The translations under genes and the position numbers were made by a program. The notes below the pieces were generated by a model that saw only the letters and a program-made list of their open reading frames with translations, ran no database searches and was not told where the DNA came from. 6,200 bases of DNA from Candidatus Bipolaricaulota bacterium (lineage in GTDB: Bacteria > Bipolaricaulota > Bipolaricaulia > UBA7950 > UBA9294). The DNA is taken from the NCBI GenBank assembly GCA_030612175.1, contig JAUWOJ010000064.1, forward strand, positions 1 to 6,200. Reading direction: 5' to 3'. Positions within the stretch are counted from its first letter, which is position 1. Each line of letters opens with the position of its first letter. Positions 1 to 5,344 of this stretch are shown here, one piece after another.

Positions 1-75
1 TTACAACGAGCGTACAGCGATTTAGTGGCAAAGAAGCTTTCGAGAGGGGGGAACTGTGGGAAGAGCCAAGCATGA
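1..75 (+). CDS. C-terminal tail of an upstream gene, possibly DNA primase (partial)
   Basis: Frame 1 is open from the window edge to a TGA at 73-75 and encodes the last 24 residues of a protein. The tail begins LQRAYSDLVAKKLSRGG, an amphipathic helix followed by a short basic end. This resembles the helical C-terminus of some DnaG primases, and dnaG commonly precedes rpoD in bacteria, so a dnaG tail is the first guess. That rests on gene order and a very short peptide, not on any domain. The reading frame overlaps the sigma factor start by 20 nt, which would couple translation of the two. Frame 3 is also open across this stretch, so even the choice of frame is uncertain. Confidence 0.4.
   Translation, partial: LQRAYSDLVAKKLSRGGNCGKSQA
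45..51 (+). promoter_or_regulatory. Ribosome binding site of rpoD
   Basis: AGGGGGG lies 4 nt upstream of the GTG at 56. It is the only purine-rich Shine-Dalgarno-like run near the 5' end of the sigma factor frame, and that frame is closed upstream by a TAG at 23-25. It supports GTG 56 as the true start. The site lies inside the upstream reading frame. Confidence 0.6.
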
Positions 76-1291
76 TGACGTTGAGCTGAAAACAAAACAG
101 AAAGGGTATCTTGATCAAGTCCTTCCTGAAACTGATGCCCCGATCAATACGGAAAACTCCAACGCAGCGGATTCGTCAGTGCTCACTTCCTCGGAGGCTC
201 AGTCCGAGGCTGGTGACAATAGCATGGTAGAATCTGACAAGCAGGAGGCCGTCGATGAATTGCTCTTGGAAGACGAAAACCAGGTTGAAGAGTACAATCT
301 AGAGAAATCAAAGCTCCTAGAAGAGGCGAAGCGGTCCAGAACACGAGACGATCCTGTGAAGACCTATCTACGAGAGATAGGAAAAGTGGAATTGCTAACT
401 AGGGAAGAAGAAGTTGAGCTGGCGATGAAGATGGAGACCGGAGTATACAGCAGCGATCGACTTGAACACGCGAAGCTAGCCGAAGATCATGGGATGAGCC
501 TTCTTTCCGATAAAGAGAAGAAGGAATTACGCGAGATGGTAGAAAAAGGAAGAGAAGCACGGGAAGTGCTTACCGTGTCTAATCTGCGCTTAGTTGTCTC
601 GATCGCCAAGCGCTACATGAACCGTGGATTGTCCTTTCTCGATCTGATTCAGGAAGGAAACATGGGATTGATGAAAGCGGTAGAGAAATTCGATTATGCT
701 CGCGGGTTCAAATTCTCTACTTACGCTACCTGGTGGATCCGTCAGGCCGTTACTCGCGCCATTGCCGATCAATCACGAACAATCCGTATTCCTGTACATA
801 TGATCGAAACCGCGCGTGACTTGAAAAGGGCCAAACATGAATACACACAGAAGCACGGCGCTACTCCTACCTTGGAGGACTTGTCGCGGTTAACTGGAAT
901 GTCAATTGACAAGATCAAGAGAGTGGAAAACGTCTCTCAGTATACAGCCTCTCTGGAGCGACCAATAGGCGAGGAGAATGAGGACACATTAGGCGATTTT
1001 ATTGAGGACCCAAATTCACCTTCCCCGACTAAGGAGACATTCCGTATGTTCTTGAAGGAACAGTTAGATCGAGCTCTCAGCCAGCTTGATGAGCGCGAAA
1101 GCGAGATTCTGAAGCTCCGCTATGGTCTTGAAGATAGTCATCCACGCACCCTCAAGGATGTTTCGCTAAAGTTTAACATCACGCGTGAGCGGGTGAGACA
1201 GATCGAGATCAAAGCGATCGAAAAGCTTAAACACCCCTCTCGCCGTGCCGAGCTGAAGCGCTTCCGCGAGCTGTTGCTAGCCGAGGATTAG
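56..1291 (+). CDS. rpoD: Primary RNA polymerase sigma factor (sigma-70/SigA)
   Basis: This 411-residue protein is the housekeeping sigma factor, which directs core RNA polymerase to -35/-10 promoters. Residues 1-95 are acidic and Ser/Glu-rich with no complete region 1.1; only a short GYLDQVLPE stretch near residues 17-25 recalls it. Region 1.2 is at about 98-128 (DDPVKTYLREIGK). Region 2 spans about 171-249 with NLRLVVSIAKRY, DLIQEGNMGLMKAVEKFDY and the -10-reading helix YATWWIRQAVTR. Region 3 is about 250-300, and the 3.2 finger about 301-319 (GDFIED). Region 4 is about 333-399, with the helix-turn-helix TRERVRQIE at 376-384. Q230 and T233 match the -10 contact positions of E. coli RpoD, and R377, E378 and R381 match its -35 contact positions. 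An insert of about 40 residues separates 1.2 from 2.1. The gene starts at GTG, 4 nt after an AGGGGGG run, and ends 4 nt before miaA. Assignment to the essential group 1 sigma rather than a group 2 paralogue is inferred from full domain content and the possible dnaG neighbour. Confidence 0.97.
   Translation: MGRAKHDDVELKTKQKGYLDQVLPETDAPINTENSNAADSSVLTSSEAQSEAGDNSMVESDKQEAVDELLLEDENQVEEYNLEKSKLLEEAKRSRTRDDPVKTYLREIGKVELLTREEEVELAMKMETGVYSSDRLEHAKLAEDHGMSLLSDKEKKELREMVEKGREAREVLTVSNLRLVVSIAKRYMNRGLSFLDLIQEGNMGLMKAVEKFDYARGFKFSTYATWWIRQAVTRAIADQSRTIRIPVHMIETARDLKRAKHEYTQKHGATPTLEDLSRLTGMSIDKIKRVENVSQYTASLERPIGEENEDTLGDFIEDPNSPSPTKETFRMFLKEQLDRALSQLDERESEILKLRYGLEDSHPRTLKDVSLKFNITRERVRQIEIKAIEKLKHPSRRAELKRFRELLLAED
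1283..1287 (+). promoter_or_regulatory. Ribosome binding site of miaA
   Basis: GAGGA within the last codons of rpoD lies 8 nt before the GTG at 1296. The alternative in-frame GTG codons at 1320 and 1338 have no comparable run upstream, so this favours the 1296 start and implies coupling to rpoD termination. Confidence 0.5.
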
Positions 1292-1295
1292 CCCT

Positions 1296-2243
1296 GTGGG
1301 CGTTCTTGGCTCAGCCAGGGTGTCCAGCGGCTCTGTTGTGCTGATAGTTGGTCCAACCGCAACAGGAAAGAGCGCTATTGCTGTTGAGGTCGCAACGCGA
1401 GTAGATGGTGAAGTAATCTCTGCGGATTCGCGCGCATTCTTCCGCGGTTTACAGATCGCTACAGCCAGGCTTCCAGTTCATGCACAGCGAGGTATTCGTC
1501 ACCATCTAATTGGCATTGTCGAGATCGATGAGAATTACGATGCAATGTCCTTTCGCGTGAGTGTCGATGGACTGATTGAACAGATCCGGAGCAGAGGGCA
1601 CCTCCCGCTGATAGTTGGCGGAGGAACGCTTTATTTGGGAGCGATTCTACAAGGCATTTTTGCGGGTCCATCCGCCGATAGGGAGCTGCGACAAGCTCTG
1701 GGAAAGTGTTCCTTGGATGATATCTACCACGAGCTCTCTGCTGTTGATCCGGTGGCAGCAAGACGAATCCATCCAAATGATAGATTGCGAATCATACGCG
1801 CGCTTGAAGTATACAGACTTACAGGAAAGCGAATCAGCGACCTGCAGCAACAGGCAACACCCCTTCCGTATAGATTTAAGATCTTTGGGTTGGAGCGCGA
1901 CAAGGATGAGCACAGACACGCGATAGCCGCGCGAGTAGAGCAGATGCTTACCCACGGCCTAGTCGATGAGGTAGCGCAATTGCGACGCAACGGACTCAAT
2001 CAGGGTTGCCAGGCCTATCGGACCATTGGCGTGCGTGAGGTTGTTGACCTGCTTGATAAGAAAATAACACAAGAAGAGATGAAGAAGCGGATCATTAGTA
2101 ATACCTGGCAACTTGTTCGTCGACAGAAGGCATGGTTTCGGAAAGAACATGGAGTATGCTGGATAGATGTTAGTGCGCGAGAACCCTGGGAGATTGGAGA
2201 ACAGATCGCGCAAGAATTGCACTCGGAAACGACAGGAGTCTAA
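1296..2243 (+). CDS. miaA: tRNA dimethylallyltransferase (tRNA A37 isopentenyltransferase)
   Basis: MiaA transfers a dimethylallyl group from DMAPP to N6 of adenosine 37 in tRNAs that read UNN codons, the first step toward i6A/ms2i6A. The 315-residue length is typical. Visible motifs are the P-loop GPTATGKS (19-26), the ISADS segment with the conserved Asp44, HHLIGI (69-74), HPNDRLRIIRALEVYRLTGK (159-178), the GLVDEV segment (221-226) and the C-terminal RRQKAWFR (275-282). Several family signatures deviate. VGGTxLY reads VGGGTLY (107-113), GTAKP reads ATARL (55-59), the aromatic after DS is Phe rather than Tyr, and the AMQxIGYKE block reads AYRTIGVRE (240-248). The fold and key Lys25/Asp44 are intact, so it is probably active but divergent. 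The gene lies 4 nt after rpoD and 1 nt before the NAD(P)HX repair gene, so it is probably co-transcribed. GTG at 1296 is preferred because GAGGA precedes it by 8 nt. Confidence 0.93.
   Translation: MGVLGSARVSSGSVVLIVGPTATGKSAIAVEVATRVDGEVISADSRAFFRGLQIATARLPVHAQRGIRHHLIGIVEIDENYDAMSFRVSVDGLIEQIRSRGHLPLIVGGGTLYLGAILQGIFAGPSADRELRQALGKCSLDDIYHELSAVDPVAARRIHPNDRLRIIRALEVYRLTGKRISDLQQQATPLPYRFKIFGLERDKDEHRHAIAARVEQMLTHGLVDEVAQLRRNGLNQGCQAYRTIGVREVVDLLDKKITQEEMKKRIISNTWQLVRRQKAWFRKEHGVCWIDVSAREPWEIGEQIAQELHSETTGV
2234..2238 (+). promoter_or_regulatory. Ribosome binding site deciding the nnrE/nnrD start
   Basis: AGGAG lies inside the last miaA codons with a 6-nt spacer to the ATG at 2245. The same frame is open further upstream to an ATG at 2167, but that start would overlap miaA by 77 nt and adds a basic leader unlike the family. 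This site therefore fixes the start at 2245. Confidence 0.75.
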
Positions 2244-2244
2244 C

Positions 2245-3810
2245 ATGGCAGATATGAACGAGGAGACACTTGTACTTACTAGCGATAACAGTCGGCAGAT
2301 TGACCAAGCAGCCATTGATGCTGGGGTGTCATCCCAGGTGTTAATGGAAAGTGCGGGTCGGAGCGCTGCTGAACTGCTGATGAACAGCCTCAACGTTAGG
2401 CGGGTTGCGATTGCGGTTGGTGGGGGTGGAAATGGTGGAGATGCGTTGGTATTGGCAAGAGTTCTCTACCAGCATGGGATTAAGGTGCGCGCGTTTGCTT
2501 TTTGCTCCCCGGAGGATTTCTCCCCATCTACCGGATTGATGGCAGAACTGCTTGAAAAGGTATCACCAGGAACGCTTCGCGTGACAAGTGAACGGCTATC
2601 TTCATTCAGGGAAGCGCTTGCCTGGGCTGATTGTATAGTTGATGGGTTGCTCGGCATTGGCGGCGATCGCCCAATTTCCGGGAGATATGCCCAGGCCGTA
2701 GAGTTGATTAATGACTTAACAGCAAAACGAGTCGCGCTCGATCTTCCTTCCGGGCTCCGCGCGGATCAGGGTGAGTCTATTGGCTTGGCATTGCGCGCCG
2801 ATCTTACCATCGCGATGCATTTCCTGAAACCGGCACATGTCCTTTATCCAGCACGTTCCTACTGCGGTGAGATCAAGCTGGCGAGGGTCGATTATCCGAG
2901 TAAAGTATTGACGGAGATTGAACCCTTTGCTCGTGTGACCCAGCTCTGTGGGGCGAAGGCGTTACTACCAAGAAGAGCACCAAATGGTCACAAAGGAACG
3001 TTTGGCCGAGTGCTGGTCCTTGCCGGATCACGTGGGATGACCGGAGCAGCAATTCTTTGTTGCCGCGGGGCATTGCGTAGTGGAGCGGGTGTTGTTACCT
3101 TGGCTTGCCCGGCAAGCCTCAGCGGGATATTTGAGACGGCGCTCCCTGAGGTGATCACGTTTCCCCTGCCAGATCAAGATGGGCGCCTTATTCCGCGGGC
3201 GGCCGCGGAAATGAAACCTGCGCTGGACGCTGCCGATGTGCTGGCAGTGGGGCCAGGACTGTCACGCCACCCTGAGGTAGGTGAGGTTGTGTTGGAGGTT
3301 CTTGGGAATGCGCAGATTCCCATCGTTGTTGATGCCGATGGTTTGTTTCCGTTGGCTTCATGCATGGGCTTGCTGAAACGGGTGGCACGGCGAGCAATCC
3401 TAACTCCGCATCCAGGCGAGCTTTCTTCGCTAATTGGTCGTCCGAGGGAAGAGATTGATCGGCATCGCATTGAGGTCGCCCGAACCTTCGCGAGTGAGCA
3501 TGAAGTGATCACTATTGTCAAAGGTAGGCCAACGTCAATTGGTACCCCGACAGGCGAAGTCTACTTGAACCCAACTGGAAACACGGGCTTGGCCACTGGC
3601 GGAAGTGGGGACGTGTTAACCGGAATAATTGCCGGTTTGCTTGCTGGAGGGGCTTCGCTTGAAGGCGCGGCCATATTGGGAACCTACGTGCACGGTTACA
3701 CCGCCGATCTGCTTGCTCGGGAAATAGCGGAGCGGTCAATTCTTCCTAGCGATCTGATCGACGCGCTTCCGCTAGCCATCGCTGAAATAGAGAGGGTTTC
3801 TGTATTCTGA
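2245..3810 (+). CDS. nnr: Bifunctional NAD(P)HX epimerase / ADP-dependent NAD(P)HX dehydratase
   Basis: This 521-residue fusion repairs hydrated NADH/NADPH (NAD(P)HX). The N-terminal YjeF_N domain (about 11-220) interconverts R and S epimers, and the C-terminal ribokinase-like domain (about 235-518) dehydrates S-NAD(P)HX using ADP. Epimerase marks are QVLMESAGR (31-39), GGGGNGGDA (59-67) and ALDLPSG (164-170). Dehydratase marks are GHKGTFGRVLVLAGSRGMTG (248-267), AVGPGL (334-339), VVDADGL (361-367), LTPHPGE (386-392), LNPTGNTG (441-448) and the catalytic GGSGDVLTG (452-460). The dehydratase half is canonical. In the epimerase half the usual NNGGDG reads GNGGDA and PSGLD reads PSGLR, so its activity is less certain. 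The domain order and length match the E. coli YjeF/Nnr type. It starts 1 nt after the miaA stop, with AGGAG 6 nt upstream, so it is probably translationally coupled to miaA. Confidence 0.94.
   Translation: MADMNEETLVLTSDNSRQIDQAAIDAGVSSQVLMESAGRSAAELLMNSLNVRRVAIAVGGGGNGGDALVLARVLYQHGIKVRAFAFCSPEDFSPSTGLMAELLEKVSPGTLRVTSERLSSFREALAWADCIVDGLLGIGGDRPISGRYAQAVELINDLTAKRVALDLPSGLRADQGESIGLALRADLTIAMHFLKPAHVLYPARSYCGEIKLARVDYPSKVLTEIEPFARVTQLCGAKALLPRRAPNGHKGTFGRVLVLAGSRGMTGAAILCCRGALRSGAGVVTLACPASLSGIFETALPEVITFPLPDQDGRLIPRAAAEMKPALDAADVLAVGPGLSRHPEVGEVVLEVLGNAQIPIVVDADGLFPLASCMGLLKRVARRAILTPHPGELSSLIGRPREEIDRHRIEVARTFASEHEVITIVKGRPTSIGTPTGEVYLNPTGNTGLATGGSGDVLTGIIAGLLAGGASLEGAAILGTYVHGYTADLLAREIAERSILPSDLIDALPLAIAEIERVSVF
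3191..3210 (+). repeat. GC-rich inverted repeat inside nnr
   Basis: Arms TTCCGCGG and CCGCGGAA (8 bp, perfect) are separated by GCGG. The element sits within the dehydratase half of nnr and encodes PRAAAE, a surface-like Ala-rich stretch. No U-tract follows, so it is not a terminator. It may be only a result of GC-rich Pro/Arg/Ala codons. Confidence 0.5.
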
Positions 3811-3823
3811 AGCCCTATTGAGG

Positions 3824-3852
3824 TTGACAGATCCGTATTTGTTGGGGATAAT
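3824..3852 (+). promoter_or_regulatory. Strong sigma70-type promoter for tatD-tal-tktC
   Basis: A perfect -35 TTGACA (3824-3829), a 17-bp spacer and a -10 GATAAT (3847-3852, one mismatch to TATAAT) lie in the 69-nt gap between nnr and tatD. The expected transcription start is near 3859, giving a 5' leader of about 20 nt before the ATG at 3880. No extended -10 TG and no clear AT-rich UP element is present. No operator-like inverted repeat is obvious, so expression is probably constitutive. Assignment rests on sequence match alone, but hexamers, spacing and position all agree. Confidence 0.8.
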
Positions 3853-3864
3853 TGACTAAAAGAT

Positions 3865-3869
3865 AAGGA
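3865..3869 (+). promoter_or_regulatory. Ribosome binding site of tatD
   Basis: AAGGA lies 10 nt upstream of the ATG at 3880, slightly farther than ideal. It falls within the short leader predicted from the promoter at 3824-3852. Confidence 0.5.
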
Positions 3870-3879
3870 TTGGCTACCG

Positions 3880-4665
3880 ATGATCGGGCATAAGCATACG
3901 ATAAGTCTTGTTGATAGTCATGCTCATCTTGGCTCATCAGATTATGAGGGCGAGCGGGCCGCGGTGATTGTCCGCGCGTTTACCGCGGGAATCGCGGTGA
4001 TTACAGTAGGGTCAGACCTGCTGTCGAGCGAGAAGAGCCTTCGGCTTGCACGGCGTCACCGACATTTATGGGCCGCGATAGGTGTGCACCCGCACAACGC
4101 GGAGACGCTGAACAAGAAGGTGTTTGATCGGCTGATGAGGCTTTCTCGCAACCAACGAGTGGTTGCGATTGGTGAAATTGGCCTGGATTTCTATCGTGAT
4201 CTTTGTGCCCGCGACGTGCAGCGCGTAGCTTTCCGAAACCAACTAGAGCTGTCCCGTAAGCTAGACTTGCCAATTATTGTGCATAATCGAGAAGCGACAG
4301 GGGACGTTCTTTCAATCTTGCGCGAGGTTTCATCATCTTATCGTGGGGCGATGCACTGTTTTCTGGGAGATCGTGCCGTAGCGGATGAATTCCTTGAGCT
4401 TGGGTTTCACTTGGGAATTGGGGGGTCAATAACATTCGAGAAGAATGACGCACTGCGCAAAGTGGTCAAGCAATTGCCGCTTGATAAGATCTTGCTGGAG
4501 ACAGATTGTCCTTATCTTGCACCTGTTCCGCACCGTGGAAAGCGCAATGAACCCCGCCATGTTCGTTATGTGGCCGATACCATCGCCGAAATCAAACAAA
4601 TCTCTGTTGAAGTGGTGGCAGAAACAACCACTAAAAACGCGGCGACTCTGTTCAATCTATGGTAA
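3880..4665 (+). CDS. tatD: TatD family metal-dependent hydrolase (DNase)
   Basis: This 261-residue TIM-barrel metallohydrolase belongs to the amidohydrolase superfamily. Characterised relatives are cytoplasmic Mg-dependent 3'-5' DNases linked to DNA repair; some act as D-aminoacyl-tRNA deacylases. Expected metal ligands are present in order: DSHAHL (H14, H16), GEIGLDFYRD (E99), IVHNREA (H135), MHCFLG (H159) and LLETDCPYLAP (D209), followed by the family segment HRGKRNEP (218-225). GVHPH sits at 69-73. HCFLG replaces the commoner HCFSG and GGSITF replaces GGPVTF, both minor. There is no signal peptide or membrane segment. It is the first gene after a near-consensus promoter and is followed 40 nt later by the transaldolase. 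The exact substrate cannot be told from sequence; YcfH/TatD-like DNase is the usual label. Confidence 0.93.
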   Translation: MIGHKHTISLVDSHAHLGSSDYEGERAAVIVRAFTAGIAVITVGSDLLSSEKSLRLARRHRHLWAAIGVHPHNAETLNKKVFDRLMRLSRNQRVVAIGEIGLDFYRDLCARDVQRVAFRNQLELSRKLDLPIIVHNREATGDVLSILREVSSSYRGAMHCFLGDRAVADEFLELGFHLGIGGSITFEKNDALRKVVKQLPLDKILLETDCPYLAPVPHRGKRNEPRHVRYVADTIAEIKQISVEVVAETTTKNAATLFNLW

Positions 4666-4694
4666 GGATAAGACCGCCTTGTTGATGTAATGGG

Positions 4695-4702
4695 AAGGAG
4701 GA
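4695..4702 (+). promoter_or_regulatory. Near-perfect Shine-Dalgarno of the transaldolase gene
   Basis: AAGGAGGA pairs with essentially the whole anti-Shine-Dalgarno and lies 3 nt from the GTG at 4706. It is the strongest ribosome binding site in the window and suggests high transaldolase output despite the GTG start. It lies in the 40-nt gap after tatD, where I see no terminator hairpin. Confidence 0.8.
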
Positions 4703-4705
4703 ACA

Positions 4706-5344
4706 GTGAAGCTTTATATAGATACGGCAAATGTGGCTGATATCAGAGAAATGGCTTGGTTGATCGATGGAGTGACAACCAATCCCAGCCTTGTTTCCCG
4801 AGAGAAACGGCCATTCGCCGAGATAATCGCTGAGATCTGTGGCATTGTTGATGGCCCGGTGAGCGCCGAGGTGACCGCCATTGACGCTCCTGAGATGGTT
4901 GCCCAGGCGCGTGAGCTTTCCAAGATCGACAAAAACGTTGTGATCAAGATCCCGATGACAATTGCCGGCATGCAAGCGGTGAAAACGCTTTCTGGGGAAG
5001 GGATACGCACTAATGTCACACTCGCTTTTTCGGCCAATCAGGCGCTACTGGCGGCAAAGAGTGGAGCCAGTTTTGTGTCTCCATTCGTTGGCCGAATTGA
5101 CGATGTCGGCGGAGATGGCATGGGCGTTGTTGCCGAGATTCTCGATATCTACCAGACGTATGGTTTTTCAACAGAAGTGATTGTCGCCAGCGTCCGCCAT
5201 CCACGGCATGTAATTGAGGCCGCTCTTCTTGGCGCCGATATTGCTACGGTTCCCAATGATGTGTTGAAAAAGCTGTTCTGCCATCCACTAACTGATATTG
5301 GGGTCGAGAGATTTCTCAAAGACTGGGAAGGTGTTCCCAAGTGA
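4706..5344 (+). CDS. tal: TalC-type transaldolase (fructose-6-phosphate aldolase family)
   Basis: This 212-residue protein belongs to the short transaldolase/FSA family, cytosolic TIM barrels that act through a Schiff-base lysine. Visible marks are the N-terminal MKLYIDTAN, GVTTNPS (22-28), VIKIPMT with K81 as the probable catalytic lysine, TNVTLAFSANQALLAAKSGA (102-121), VSPFVGRIDD (124-133) and the C-terminal HPLTDIGVERFLKDW (193-207). Length is normal for the family. Two residues separate transaldolases from true fructose-6-phosphate aldolases. The SAEV position carries Glu55 where E. coli FSA has Gln, and SPFVGR carries Phe127 where FSA has Tyr. Both favour sedoheptulose-7-phosphate/glyceraldehyde-3-phosphate transaldolase activity in the non-oxidative pentose phosphate pathway. 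The stop overlaps the transketolase subunit start by 4 nt, which fits that reading. The GTG start has an excellent Shine-Dalgarno just upstream. Confidence 0.93.
   Translation: MKLYIDTANVADIREMAWLIDGVTTNPSLVSREKRPFAEIIAEICGIVDGPVSAEVTAIDAPEMVAQARELSKIDKNVVIKIPMTIAGMQAVKTLSGEGIRTNVTLAFSANQALLAAKSGASFVSPFVGRIDDVGGDGMGVVAEILDIYQTYGFSTEVIVASVRHPRHVIEAALLGADIATVPNDVLKKLFCHPLTDIGVERFLKDWEGVPK

Noticed and set aside
906..946. TTGACA at 906-911 with TATACA at 941-946 as a promoter inside rpoD
   Set aside because: The spacing is 29 bp, far from 17, and nothing like a -10 occurs at the correct distance.
2044..2070. TTGACC with TAACAC as a possible internal promoter for nnr
   Set aside because: The spacer is only 15 bp and the -10 match is weak; the 1-nt miaA-nnr gap already explains expression by coupling.
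2167..2244. Upstream in-frame extension of nnr to an ATG at 2167
   Set aside because: It would overlap miaA by 77 nt and adds a 26-residue basic leader not typical of the family. AGGAG sits 6 nt before the ATG at 2245, which gives a normal-length protein.
1959..2393. 144-codon open frame on the - strand across the miaA/nnr junction
   Set aside because: It lies opposite conserved coding sequence and its Ser/Leu-rich translation looks like a frame shadow.
3811..3879. Rho-independent terminator after nnr
   Set aside because: No GC-rich stem followed by a T-run is present; the gap is occupied by the promoter and ribosome binding site, so read-through from nnr is possible.
3961..4002. Direct repeat GCGGTGATT (3961-3969 and 3994-4002) and an ACCGCG/CGCGGT inverted repeat in tatD
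   Set aside because: Short, in frame (33-nt period), and explained by similar AVI codons in the barrel; no sign of an operator or array.
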